Shown piece after piece: positions 1-7,670 of a DNA stretch of 10,272 nt. The notes under the pieces were generated by a model that was given only the letters and a program-made list of their open reading frames with translations, had not been told where the DNA came from and searched no databases. The stretch is taken from positions 1 through 10,272 of the forward strand of contig JBNJEM010000257.1 in assembly GCA_051745935.1 (NCBI GenBank), given 5' to 3'. Source of the stretch: JBNJEM01 sp051745935. Its GTDB lineage: Bacteria; Planctomycetota; Planctomycetia; Pirellulales; Pirellulaceae. Within the stretch, counting starts at the first letter, position 1. Each line of letters begins with the position of its first letter. A program made the translations under genes and the position numbers.

Positions 1-2
1 GG

Positions 3-251
3 GCCGCGGAACGCGACCGGCTCGCGGCGGTGATCGCCCGCGGGGATTTTGACTCCGTCTACGCGATGCAGCAAGCGCGGGTCAACGCCCTTGGCGGCGT
101 GGTGGAGGGGCTCTACCATGCGTCGGCGCTGCAAGCCGAGGTCGGCACCGAGGTCGTCATGGCCGGCTTCGGCGGCCTGAGCGGTGCCGCCGATGATGCC
201 TTTCGGTCTTCAACAGACAGCGTGCTTGATCACGCCACAGCTCAAGAGTGA
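3..251 (+). CDS. Partial plus-strand coding fragment, unknown product; 3' part probably not its own
   Basis: The reading frame is open from the window edge and stops at 249-251; a GTG at 30 is an internal codon rather than a convincing start. From base 3 to about 198 the frame encodes an Ala/Gly/Val-rich, helix-like sequence, with mostly G or C at third codon positions and about 72% GC. After the AADDA residues (around 185-198) the codons change to ttt-cgg-tct-tca-aca, GC3 falls, and the frame becomes antisense to the minus-strand PDZ gene. I read bases 3 to about 198 as the real C-terminal portion or middle of some gene, and the last 17 codons as read-through of foreign sequence across a junction. 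I do not recognise the family. The alternative is a genuine convergent gene overlapping its neighbour by 95 bases. Confidence 0.35.
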   Translation, partial: AAERDRLAAVIARGDFDSVYAMQQARVNALGGVVEGLYHASALQAEVGTEVVMAGFGGLSGAADDAFRSSTDSVLDHATAQE

Positions 252-2601
252 TCGGGCCCGCCTGGGCCTGAGTCTCGCGCATGTCCGCCAAGTCCCGAAG
301 GTTCTTGACCGATTGACCATTGAATCCTCGCAGGACGTCGTTTTCCCGGAGTCCCTCTTTGTCGGCGCGACTTCCGGGGGGCACTTCGACAACCAGCACG
401 CCGTTTTTATCGCCCAATCCCACGGCCGACACTTCCCCGTCGCTTTCCAGTTCCTTGATTCTAGCACCGAGCCAAGAAGCGGTCTTCGGCTTGCTGTACC
501 GCCGCCCCCAGCCTCCACTGGAAATCTTGGCGGCCTCGAGCGTTCCGGGCAACGGCGGGGTTTGGGCGTGTGCCTTCAGCGCCGGCTTTTGCACGCCGAA
601 GCGGTCCATCGCGAAGTTCTGGAAGCCTTGCGACAACGCGGGCGACCCTTGCTTGACGCGATAATCGCCGGATAGGGGGTCGACAAACATCGCATCCGCG
701 ATGATGGAATGTTCGTCTCCGCCGAACTTGCGGAGCGTCTTTGCGGGGCGAGCGGACGCCCCCGGTTCATGGACGAGGTTGTCATCAATCCGCTTGGTTT
801 GATCGGTCGTCCGCATGCCGGCCGCCGCATAACCGTCTTGCCAGATAATGTTATGCCGAAATGATGTGTGACAATCGGGATACCAGACGTGAGGGCAAAA
901 CGTGTAGTTCACCAGCACGTTATTGTAAACCTTCCGGTAATAGCCTTCCCGAAGTTTGATGCCCCCGGCGAGACAGAGGTTGTTGTAGATCTCATAATTG
1001 CTCGATCCATCGTCCAGATCGATGTCCCACCCGTGATCGCAGCGCCAACGGTTATTGCGGATGACGATCGTTTGGCGGCAGTCCCACTTGGGCATCTCGG
1101 GATGGGCCGCGACCCATGCGGCTGTCTGGCTCCGGTTGGGGTGCCAGAACCGGTCCCGCCCCCAGGAATTAAACGATCCATGATCGCCCGTCTCCAGCAC
1201 CGTGTCGAACACGTCGCAGAACTCGATCAGGTGCCCCCCAAATGCCCCGTCGCAGATGTTGATGCCCGCCCGTGGGCAGTCGTAAATGCTGCAGTGCCGA
1301 ACCGTGATCGACTCGGCCATGCACATATTCACCCCAGCCGTTTGTTTTTCGACGCGACCATTGAGGTAAATCAGACAATCTTCCACCAGGCAGTTGGCCG
1401 GGTAGTTGGGCGTCTTGGGGCCCGGCGTCTTGTCCATTTCCTCAAGCGTCTGGGTTTGGTGATACTCGAACAATGGCGAACGGAGCGCATCCGGATCGCC
1501 CACGAAGCTAATCGCGCTGGCGCCCGCCTTGGCGATATGGCAACCAGCGATCGTGATCTGGCGATTGTACGCGTTGACGAAGATCCCGTTGCCGCCCACT
1601 TGATCGACCACGCAGTCGCGCACTTGACACTTTTCCGCGCCATCCAAAAAGATCGCCCCGCCCCGATAGGTCGTCCAGTCGCTCCTCAGCAGCGGCTCCT
1701 TATTCTCCATGAAGGTTCGCGCGGCATGAGTGAACGTAAGCCCTTTCAGTGTGACGTGTCTGACCGGGTTCTGTTGATCGCCCCGAAATTCGACCAGGTG
1801 CTTGAGGCGTACGGCCTCCAGTTTCGCCTTATTCAGATCAACTCCGGCGGGAGGAAAAACGTACAGTGTGTCTTGCTTCTGGTCGTGATACCACTCGCCG
1901 GGGGCGTCCAATTCTTCAAAGATGTTTTCCACGAAGCGGAATTTCTCATGGGCGCCCATTTGGCGGTTGTTCTGCCAGCCGCCGATCATTTTCAGCGTTT
2001 CTTCGTCCTCTTTGCCGGTGATTTTCCAATGCATATCGCCCCACAGGTTCCGGTGCATGGCGTGAAGGAATCCACCTGCCGGATCAGACCAGCGTGCCAC
2101 GCGCCGAGGAGACGTGGCAGCGGCCGAAAAGCCCTGAAAATACTGGGCCCGTGGATTGTAATCGGGCCAGCGCGCCATGTGTTGCCGCTCGCCATCGACA
2201 AACAGCTGATCGAACTCAAGCCCCTTCGGAACGTCCGCCCGCATGATCCCGTCACGATACGCGCGCCAGCTCGGATCAAGGCGCTGGCCGCCGCTGATCA
2301 CGGGAGTTTGCCCCGCGACCGCCGTGTACACCACCGGGGCCTCCACCGTACCGGAGTCGGATGCCGTAAAGACAATCGGATCGCTCAAGTAGTACGTGCC
2401 GCCCTCCAGATAGACGGTAACCGGCTCGCCCTGGACATCTCGCGCAAGCCGTTGGGCGGCGACCAGCGTAGCCAGCGGCTTCTCCCGCGTGCCAGCATTC
2501 GTATCCGCTCCCATGGGCGAAACGTACAATTCGGCACCCCAGGCGGGCACCATGCCACTGCAGGCCATCAGCCCCACCAGCGCCCATAATGTTCGCGTCA
2601 T
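157..2601 (-). CDS. Secreted right-handed parallel beta-helix protein with C-terminal PDZ domain
   Basis: The gene encodes 814 residues. The start at 2601 is supported by GGAG 8 bases upstream and by an immediate signal peptide (residues 1 to about 22, hydrophobic core then A-W-G/A). Residues 24-55 (LYVSPMGADTNAGTREKPLATL) are the usual opening of DUF1565/pectate-lyase-like beta-helix proteins. Residues about 280-600 hold Asn-rich parallel-helix rungs, including the motif TGDHGSFNSWGRDRFW at 471-486. Residues 641-660 (DPLSGDYRVKQGSPALSQGF) are the usual end of such helices. Residues about 715-798 form a PDZ-like domain (GVLVVEVPPGSRADKEGLRENDVLRGFNG). Proteins of this fold are often polysaccharide lyases or hydrolases; substrate and activity cannot be assigned. 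The last 14 residues (RHHRRHRSGRRSRP) are abnormally basic and lie across the suspected junction near base 198, so the true C-terminus is uncertain. It is the last gene of the minus-strand cluster. Confidence 0.85.
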   Translation of the reverse strand: MTRTLWALVGLMACSGMVPAWGAELYVSPMGADTNAGTREKPLATLVAAQRLARDVQGEPVTVYLEGGTYYLSDPIVFTASDSGTVEAPVVYTAVAGQTPVISGGQRLDPSWRAYRDGIMRADVPKGLEFDQLFVDGERQHMARWPDYNPRAQYFQGFSAAATSPRRVARWSDPAGGFLHAMHRNLWGDMHWKITGKEDEETLKMIGGWQNNRQMGAHEKFRFVENIFEELDAPGEWYHDQKQDTLYVFPPAGVDLNKAKLEAVRLKHLVEFRGDQQNPVRHVTLKGLTFTHAARTFMENKEPLLRSDWTTYRGGAIFLDGAEKCQVRDCVVDQVGGNGIFVNAYNRQITIAGCHIAKAGASAISFVGDPDALRSPLFEYHQTQTLEEMDKTPGPKTPNYPANCLVEDCLIYLNGRVEKQTAGVNMCMAESITVRHCSIYDCPRAGINICDGAFGGHLIEFCDVFDTVLETGDHGSFNSWGRDRFWHPNRSQTAAWVAAHPEMPKWDCRQTIVIRNNRWRCDHGWDIDLDDGSSNYEIYNNLCLAGGIKLREGYYRKVYNNVLVNYTFCPHVWYPDCHTSFRHNIIWQDGYAAAGMRTTDQTKRIDDNLVHEPGASARPAKTLRKFGGDEHSIIADAMFVDPLSGDYRVKQGSPALSQGFQNFAMDRFGVQKPALKAHAQTPPLPGTLEAAKISSGGWGRRYSKPKTASWLGARIKELESDGEVSAVGLGDKNGVLVVEVPPGSRADKEGLRENDVLRGFNGQSVKNLRDLADMRETQAQAGPITLELWRDQARCLLKTERHHRRHRSGRRSRP

Positions 2602-2605
2602 TCAT

Positions 2606-2788
2606 TCATCTCCAGAACTCAACCAGGGCTGGAACGTGGACAAGCGGGCTTCCTGAAATCGGATCATGAAATTGGAGCATGAGGCCAACGTAGGATGCAC
2701 GACGCCCATCCGGGACTGTCGACGGGGCATCTTCGACGACCTCCGAGGGCCATCGTACCAGATTTCCGCACACGCTCTTATGGGTCAT
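2606..2788 (-). CDS. Doubtful 60-residue open frame filling the gap between two genes
   Basis: This frame begins with an ATG overlapping the stop of the upstream gene (ATGA at 2785-2788) and ends with a TGA overlapping the ATG cluster of the beta-helix gene, so it exactly spans the 183-base gap. That arrangement would fit translational coupling. Against it, the product (starting MTHKSVCGNLVRWPSEVVEDA) has no recognisable domain, signal peptide or membrane segment, and its composition is not clearly protein-like. It has no separate Shine-Dalgarno sequence that I can point to. The simpler reading is an intergenic spacer that happens to be open. I see no strong promoter or terminator in the same stretch. 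Confidence 0.12.
   Translation of the reverse strand: MTHKSVCGNLVRWPSEVVEDAPSTVPDGRRASYVGLMLQFHDPISGSPLVHVPALVEFWR
2610..2613 (-). promoter_or_regulatory. Ribosome binding site of the beta-helix gene
   Basis: GGAG lies 8 bases before the ATG at 2601. Three ATGs are nested here in the pattern ATGAATGAATG. The first is closed at once by TGA, the second (2605) leads into a frame without a signal peptide, and the third (2601) has the best spacing and gives the export signal. This decides the start. Confidence 0.55.
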
Positions 2789-3972
2789 CGCTCGCCGTTG
2801 AGCCCTTGGTTGATCCGCTCCAGCTCCTCGGAACGTACGTTGGTTTCGAGCGACGGGCGGCGGATCTTCGTTGAGGTTTCAGGGGCGGGCACGATCTTCT
2901 TGACCACCACATCATCCCAATCGAGCGTCCCCTGGCGCAGGTACCCGTAGAGCATGACGCGTCCGAATCGCGGTTCGTACTGGGTGTGTTTGGGGGTAAA
3001 ATCCTCGGTACGGGTATTCCAGGTATCCGCCGGTCCCTTCAGGTTCTGCTGGTTGCGATACACTTCTCTTTTCTCGCTCTGTCGAACTTCCCCGTCGGCC
3101 CGTTCGGTGAACGACGTGGGACGCTCGGTGTAGCATTTGATGAAGACCTTTGCAGCCGGCCCCGAAGACCGCCACCGGCACTGGAACCGGTACGTGGCGC
3201 CCGGTTCAACGGGAAAGTATTCACTATAGTAGAGCACGCCGCTTGTCCTCGCCACACCGCGGGGAATACTGAAGCGGATAAAGTGATTGCTTGCGCCTTG
3301 AGCCGTGCGTTCGACTTGCCGGCTGACATATTCCTCGGGGCGATCCCAGCCCTCGAGTGTGTCAAACGTCCCTTTCACCAGGTTCGGTCCGGTTTCCCAT
3401 CTTCGTTCAGCCGCTTCATCCGGTTTGTCCGCGATGCCACCGCCCTGGACACCATACAGTTGGTCCAATGCCTGTTTGAGGTAAACGTGTGGGATCTCAC
3501 TGACCGTTTTGGTTTGGGCCTTGGTTTTGGCAATCACTTTTGGCGGGCTGTGCGAGAAGTCGACAATATTGATCCAAAGATCATACTGGTCCCATTCGAC
3601 ATTGGGCAGCCGTTCTATTTTCCCCCAAATGCCGATGTCACCTCCGAACGTATCTTGCACGATCGACTGCATTTTTTCGAGCGAGATATCAGGACCGGGA
3701 ACGGTCTTCGTCCTCTCGCTCCATTCACGCACATCAAGCATGGCCTCTGGAATAATGTACTGGCCTCGCTGTTCAAGTTTTTTCCAGATCATGTCGCCCA
3801 GTTTCCGGCCGTACCGGCCCTGGTCGAATGTCGATTCGAAATCGAATGGAATGACGATCTTTGATTCCTGGGAATCTGCTTGGGGTTCAGTCGCCGTTGC
3901 CGTGGCGCTGAGCAGAACGCCGCCAAGCCATGCGAGAGCGAATCGGGCAATCTCAACACGGTGATCGATCAT
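2785..3972 (-). CDS. Secreted protein with TolB-N/CsgG-like N-terminal half and carbohydrate-binding-like C-terminal half
   Basis: The product is 395 residues from the ATG at 3972, chosen because GGAGG sits 9 bases upstream and the N-terminus is then a signal peptide (FALAWLGGVLLSATATA, residues 11-27). A TTG at 4002 would add ten residues and overlap the previous stop, but fits less well. Residues about 38-175 (IVIPFDFES, then a helix KLGDMIWKKLEQRGQYII, then GGDIGIWGKIER and DLWINIVDF) resemble the alpha/beta domain of TolB-N, CsgG or LpoB-type proteins. Residues about 196-360 start with NLVKGTFDTLEGWD and end with GTLDWDDVVVKKI, the start and end pattern of CBM4/9-like jelly-roll domains. 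It lies 26 bases after the DUF4175-like gene and is probably co-transcribed with it. The role is unknown; an envelope or glycan-binding adaptor is an inference. Domain calls are by eye. Confidence 0.8.
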   Translation of the reverse strand: MIDHRVEIARFALAWLGGVLLSATATATEPQADSQESKIVIPFDFESTFDQGRYGRKLGDMIWKKLEQRGQYIIPEAMLDVREWSERTKTVPGPDISLEKMQSIVQDTFGGDIGIWGKIERLPNVEWDQYDLWINIVDFSHSPPKVIAKTKAQTKTVSEIPHVYLKQALDQLYGVQGGGIADKPDEAAERRWETGPNLVKGTFDTLEGWDRPEEYVSRQVERTAQGASNHFIRFSIPRGVARTSGVLYYSEYFPVEPGATYRFQCRWRSSGPAAKVFIKCYTERPTSFTERADGEVRQSEKREVYRNQQNLKGPADTWNTRTEDFTPKHTQYEPRFGRVMLYGYLRQGTLDWDDVVVKKIVPAPETSTKIRRPSLETNVRSEELERINQGLNGER

Positions 3973-3981
3973 TGTTGAATT

Positions 3982-3986
3982 CCTCC
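3982..3986 (-). promoter_or_regulatory. Ribosome binding site (GGAGG) deciding the start at 3972
   Basis: A perfect GGAGG stands 9 bases before the ATG at 3972, inside the 26-base gap after the upstream stop. It favours this ATG over the in-frame TTG at 4002, which overlaps the stop of the preceding gene as TTGA. Confidence 0.65.
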
Positions 3987-3998
3987 GTTCGTTCGATT

Positions 3999-6900
3999 TC
4001 AAGGGGCTGACGCGTCCGGGCCGGCCTGGCTGGCCGTGCTGGCATCATCTTCTGTCGCCAGACGCTGGAAGTAGCGGCGATTCAGCTGTTCCCAGCCTTC
4101 CGGCGAGGCTTCCTGCATGCTGGCCAGGATATCTTTTTGGATATCGGAGGGAAGATTGGATGATCGATCACGACGGACCTCCATTTCACCTTCCACGTAT
4201 GATTTGACGTGTTGCAGTTCATCAACCAACACTTGTTTCCGCCGCAGGGCACTTCGATATCGGCCGCTGCGCAAATCACGCTCCACGGACGCCATGGTGT
4301 CGACCAGGCTGTCGAGATCCTCATGGTGATAGTTGAGGACTTTGAATTTCAGGTCGATCGCTTCGGCGCGATTACGCAAATCAGCCTGTTTCTTAGCGAG
4401 ACGTTTCATGTCCCGCTGGACCCGTTGCCGCAAGGGGCCTTCCAGCCCTTCCCCTCCGGCTCCGCTCTCTTTCCCCCCGCCTGTCGCGCCACCAACCGGA
4501 TCTTTACTCACGTCCTTCACTTGTCCCTTCACGAACGGATCGGGGGCCAGGCGGCTGGGCGTTTTTCTTCCCCCTTTGCCGACCGCCGTGTCGCCAACGA
4601 ATTCGCCACTGGATTTCCCTTGTCGGCCTTCGCCACTGCGTCCTCCGATTTCGCTGCTGTTTGGTAGCCGGTTTCCGGTCACGCCGCGGGCACTCATGTT
4701 GGAAATGGGGCCGTCCTTGGCATCCCAACCAGCACCTTTGTCCAAAGAATCGGCCCAGCTGCTCGACATATCTTCCATTTCGTCCATCAGATCCTCTTCT
4801 TCCTCCATGAGCTCGCCCACGAGATCTTCCAGTTCGCCAGGCAGTTCCGCCATTGGGGCCTCTTTCATGGCGTCGGTCAACGGCTCCTCCTGGCTCCATC
4901 GTTCCCGATCGGGCGTATCGGGAAGCCACTTCTCGATGTTGGTGGTCATTTCCTCGGCCATTTCCGCCCCCAACTGTTCCAGCGGCACGGCGATATCGGC
5001 GGTCTTTTTCGTCAGCGCGTCCGCGGCCATTTTCAATTCCGTTTGAATCTCGATAAACTCTTCCAACATGCTCGGATTGGCAAAATCCTGTTCCGGCAGC
5101 TTGCTAAAGTCACTGTGCGTTTCTTCCATGAATCGGCTCCATTCATCCTCGGTGGCCGCTAGATCCTTCAGGCGTTGCTTCTCCTCTTCCGTGAAGTCTT
5201 CGACCGGCTTCTTGGCCAGATCCTTGGTGGCTTCGATGACCCGTTTTTGTTGTTTGGAGAACTCCTCGAGTTTGTCACGCAGGTTTTGCAGCTTGTCCTT
5301 CACATCGTCCGGCAAATCACCGCCGGGCCGCTTTTCCATTTCCGCCAAGGCTTTGGTGGACGCCCGGCGCGTGAACTGCAACAAGCGTTGCAGCGTCTCG
5401 ATAATGGCATCTTGCGTTGTCGCCAACTCCTCCACCACCGGTTCCCCTTGACCGACGTGGCCGATCCGAACCACTTTTTCCGCGAGTGACACGGCGTCCT
5501 GCATCTCATCATTCGCCAGATTGACCAGGGTTTGTTTGAGAGCCGTAATTTCCGAGTCATGATCCGCCGCGATACCGTCCGCCAGGTTGGCGGTTTTCTG
5601 CTGAATGGGCACTTGCTTTTTCCGGATGCTCCCGGCGAGCTCACGGCCGGTTTCGCGATCCTCCTCCAACCCGAGTAGCGCGGTCTTGGCCCGCGTTCGC
5701 ATTTGCATCCGCAAGACCGCCCACAGCGCGGCCCGCCACGATTCCATCCGATCCAACTGCTCGGACAAGAGCGTCTCGCCCTCCACCAACTCGATGCGCC
5801 GCCAGACACTCGTGCCCTGCTGCGGCTTCAAGGAAAGCTCCGCCGTATCGACCCGCCGGCCGTCCTCAACCACGGCGCGAACCAGCACGGCTCCCCCCGC
5901 GCTCACTTCCTCAAACGGTTCCACCAGGGTGTGCTTTTCAGTTGCCGCCTTGCTGCCGCCCATGTTCTCCCATCGATGCACGACCCGTGGATCGGATTCC
6001 TGGGTGGTGTCAGTGGCCGTTTTCCATTCCAACCACGCCTTATCCAGCCCATAATCATCCGTTGCTCGCACGACGACGGGCAAGCTGCCGCTGGGTGCGA
6101 CGCTGGCGTCTCGGGGGGGCTTGACGATGCTGACCGAAGGCGGCGCATCCTCCACCACCTGAATGCTATTGAGCCGCGGGGCGTCGTTCGCGTGGCCCTG
6201 CCGGCTGACAAGCTGAATGGTGTAAGTGGTGCTTCGAGCCAGCGTGAATCGCAGGGCGAGCGTCCGGCCATCACCCTCGATGGTTCCCGGGATTTCACGT
6301 TCGGCGAGCAGCGCCGAACCGCTTTCCAAGGGGGCCGAACAGTGAACGTTCAGCACGGCTTCGGTGAACTGCGGGGCTTTCAGGTCGGCGTGCTTTTGCG
6401 TGACCCTGTTGGGATCCCTGTTCAAATAGTCTGGGTAGTGGTACCTCACATCCACTTCGTTGATCGTCGGCTTTCGGGCTACTTCCACGTGAAACACTTG
6501 CGATTGGCTATCACCGATCCGTAACCGGTACTCCAACGACTTCATGACGGCCGGAAGCGCGCAGGTCAACCGGTTGGGAGTGTCGCCGGCTAACATGGCG
6601 CGTTTTTTGCGTTTCGATTCATTGCCCTCGGTCCATGTCTCGAGCGTGGCATTCAAGTCTTTTTCCCCCGCCGGCGGATCAATGCGCGCCGAAATATCAA
6701 GACGACCGCCAACGAGCACGGTGGTGTCGCCCGGGGTTACCTCCAGGATCCTGGTCGATCCCACCTGGGGAACGAATTGCCAGGGGGCAAACAAACGACG
6801 AATGGACGACGGCCAGGTTGGAACTGCCGCATTCAGCGTCAGTGTCACCATCATGACAGCCGCCAGAACCACACTGACTTCGGCAAGATCCCGGGGGCTT

Positions 6901-7364
6901 TGCAGCCCCAGTCGCCATCGCGCTCGCCGCGAGTGACGCGTGGCAGCTTGATCGATCTTCACGCGGGCGACCCGATCCGCCGCATCCTTCACGGCCACCT
7001 CTCCAAAGGCGGAGGGGGCCTGGCCGGAGGTTCCGGCCAGTTGCACAAGGTTGATCAGGTGGCTGTCCAATTCCGGAAATGCCTGCTCGATTCGACGCGC
7101 GGTGGCCATCAAGTTGCGTTGCCCCTGCAGGCCGAGACGGAGGATCCAGATCAGCAGCACCAGCGAGACAAGAGCCCAAAGGGAAAACAACGCCCCCAGC
7201 CATCCTTGGTGTAATTGGAGCAGGGCATCGGCCGAGATGCATACCGCCAGCACAAGCAGCGATACAGCAACCGCCAAAATGCTCCGCGAGAAGAAACTAC
7301 ATACCCACCAGCGCTGCCGAACCTGATCCAACCGTTCCAATGCTGCTTGGGCCGCGGGAGACAT
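3999..7364 (-). CDS. DUF4175-like large membrane-anchored coiled-coil protein
   Basis: The gene encodes 1121 residues. Three hydrophobic segments (about 27-45, 54-78 and 160-180) anchor the N-terminus. Residues about 203-515 look like Ig-like beta-sandwich domains with the phrase VRATDDYGLDKAWLEW (432-447), typical of planctomycete DUF4175-type proteins. Residues about 525-840 are charged, helical and probably coiled coil. A strongly acidic patch (EEEEDLMDEMEDM, 854-866) precedes a Gly/Ser/Lys-rich linker (about 875-978), a second helical block (979-1065), and an end (SPEGWEQLNRRYFQRLA) of the type seen in this family. In planctomycetes such proteins often occur in MoxR/DUF58/BatA loci with DUF4159 proteins (family knowledge). 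Here a DUF4159 gene lies upstream but no MoxR or VWA gene is visible. Function is unknown, probably an envelope scaffold. The start at 7364 has only a weak purine-rich Shine-Dalgarno (GAGAG) and no obvious promoter nearby, but the membrane segment follows soon after. Confidence 0.85.
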   Translation of the reverse strand: MSPAAQAALERLDQVRQRWWVCSFFSRSILAVAVSLLVLAVCISADALLQLHQGWLGALFSLWALVSLVLLIWILRLGLQGQRNLMATARRIEQAFPELDSHLINLVQLAGTSGQAPSAFGEVAVKDAADRVARVKIDQAATRHSRRARWRLGLQSPRDLAEVSVVLAAVMMVTLTLNAAVPTWPSSIRRLFAPWQFVPQVGSTRILEVTPGDTTVLVGGRLDISARIDPPAGEKDLNATLETWTEGNESKRKKRAMLAGDTPNRLTCALPAVMKSLEYRLRIGDSQSQVFHVEVARKPTINEVDVRYHYPDYLNRDPNRVTQKHADLKAPQFTEAVLNVHCSAPLESGSALLAEREIPGTIEGDGRTLALRFTLARSTTYTIQLVSRQGHANDAPRLNSIQVVEDAPPSVSIVKPPRDASVAPSGSLPVVVRATDDYGLDKAWLEWKTATDTTQESDPRVVHRWENMGGSKAATEKHTLVEPFEEVSAGGAVLVRAVVEDGRRVDTAELSLKPQQGTSVWRRIELVEGETLLSEQLDRMESWRAALWAVLRMQMRTRAKTALLGLEEDRETGRELAGSIRKKQVPIQQKTANLADGIAADHDSEITALKQTLVNLANDEMQDAVSLAEKVVRIGHVGQGEPVVEELATTQDAIIETLQRLLQFTRRASTKALAEMEKRPGGDLPDDVKDKLQNLRDKLEEFSKQQKRVIEATKDLAKKPVEDFTEEEKQRLKDLAATEDEWSRFMEETHSDFSKLPEQDFANPSMLEEFIEIQTELKMAADALTKKTADIAVPLEQLGAEMAEEMTTNIEKWLPDTPDRERWSQEEPLTDAMKEAPMAELPGELEDLVGELMEEEEDLMDEMEDMSSSWADSLDKGAGWDAKDGPISNMSARGVTGNRLPNSSEIGGRSGEGRQGKSSGEFVGDTAVGKGGRKTPSRLAPDPFVKGQVKDVSKDPVGGATGGGKESGAGGEGLEGPLRQRVQRDMKRLAKKQADLRNRAEAIDLKFKVLNYHHEDLDSLVDTMASVERDLRSGRYRSALRRKQVLVDELQHVKSYVEGEMEVRRDRSSNLPSDIQKDILASMQEASPEGWEQLNRRYFQRLATEDDASTASQAGPDASAP

Positions 7365-7473
7365 GGCTCGCTCTCTTCTCTCACATCACAGTACGTTGTA
7401 AACCGTCGAAGCACCGAGCTGCGTGAGTCACTCGCAACATACAACCGCGAGCAACCGCCGCGTCGCGCCGGTA
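7365..7473. other. Leader region of the DUF4175-like gene; no clear signal found
   Basis: These 109 bases separate the repeat element from the ATG at 7364. I find no convincing -35/-10 pair on the minus strand. The only symmetric string is the 9-base palindrome GTGAGTCAC. Whether the large gene is read through from the DUF4159 gene, across the repeat, or from a promoter supplied by or next to the repeat cannot be settled by eye. Confidence 0.3.
7464..7472 (+). repeat. Left candidate target-site duplication, CGCGCCGGT
   Basis: It is identical to 7723-7731. The two copies bracket the terminal inverted repeats of element A within one base. Confidence 0.5.
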
Positions 7474-7559
7474 TAACCGTTCACGGGCAAGAGACCGATA
7501 TCCGCGCCCGTTCGCACTTCCGTTGCACATCTTGAAGAAAGGCTTTTCAAGGTGCAAAT

Positions 7560-7580
7560 GCCACGGGCTTGTCCCGTGGC
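7560..7580 (+). repeat. Internal hairpin 1 of element A
   Basis: GCCACGGG and CCCGTGGC form a perfect 8-base stem around the 5-base loop CTTGT. There is no T-run on either side, so it is not an ordinary intrinsic terminator. The same palindrome recurs inverted at 7652-7670. Confidence 0.65.
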
Positions 7581-7651
7581 TCGTTACGTTCCACGCCACC
7601 GACGGCCAGGAGTGGTGTGTCTGACCGGTTTGTAGCGGCGAGCGTGAACCA

Positions 7652-7670
7652 CCACGGGACCAGCCCGTGG
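7652..7670 (+). repeat. Internal hairpin 2 of element A
   Basis: CCACGGG and CCCGTGG form a perfect 7-base stem around ACCAG. With the adjoining bases to 7673, its reverse complement matches 7558-7579 at 21 of 22 positions, so the two hairpins are themselves an inverted repeat delimiting a 116-base core (7558-7673). Confidence 0.65.

Noticed and set aside
868..2589. A 573-codon open frame on the plus strand
   Set aside because: It is antisense to the beta-helix gene along its whole length, has no domain or signal, and reflects the GC and codon bias of the real minus-strand gene.
2986..3864. A 292-codon plus-strand frame
   Set aside because: It is antisense to the TolB-N/CBM-like gene, which has a signal peptide, a Shine-Dalgarno and recognisable domain patterns.
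3973..4002. TTG at 4002 as start of the TolB-N/CBM-like gene (TTGA overlap with the upstream stop)
   Set aside because: The ATG at 3972 has GGAGG at 9 bases and gives a compact signal peptide. The TTG would add a charged ten-residue extension and lacks comparable support.
5703..6524. A 273-codon plus-strand frame
   Set aside because: It is antisense to the middle of the DUF4175-like gene, with no recognisable protein features.
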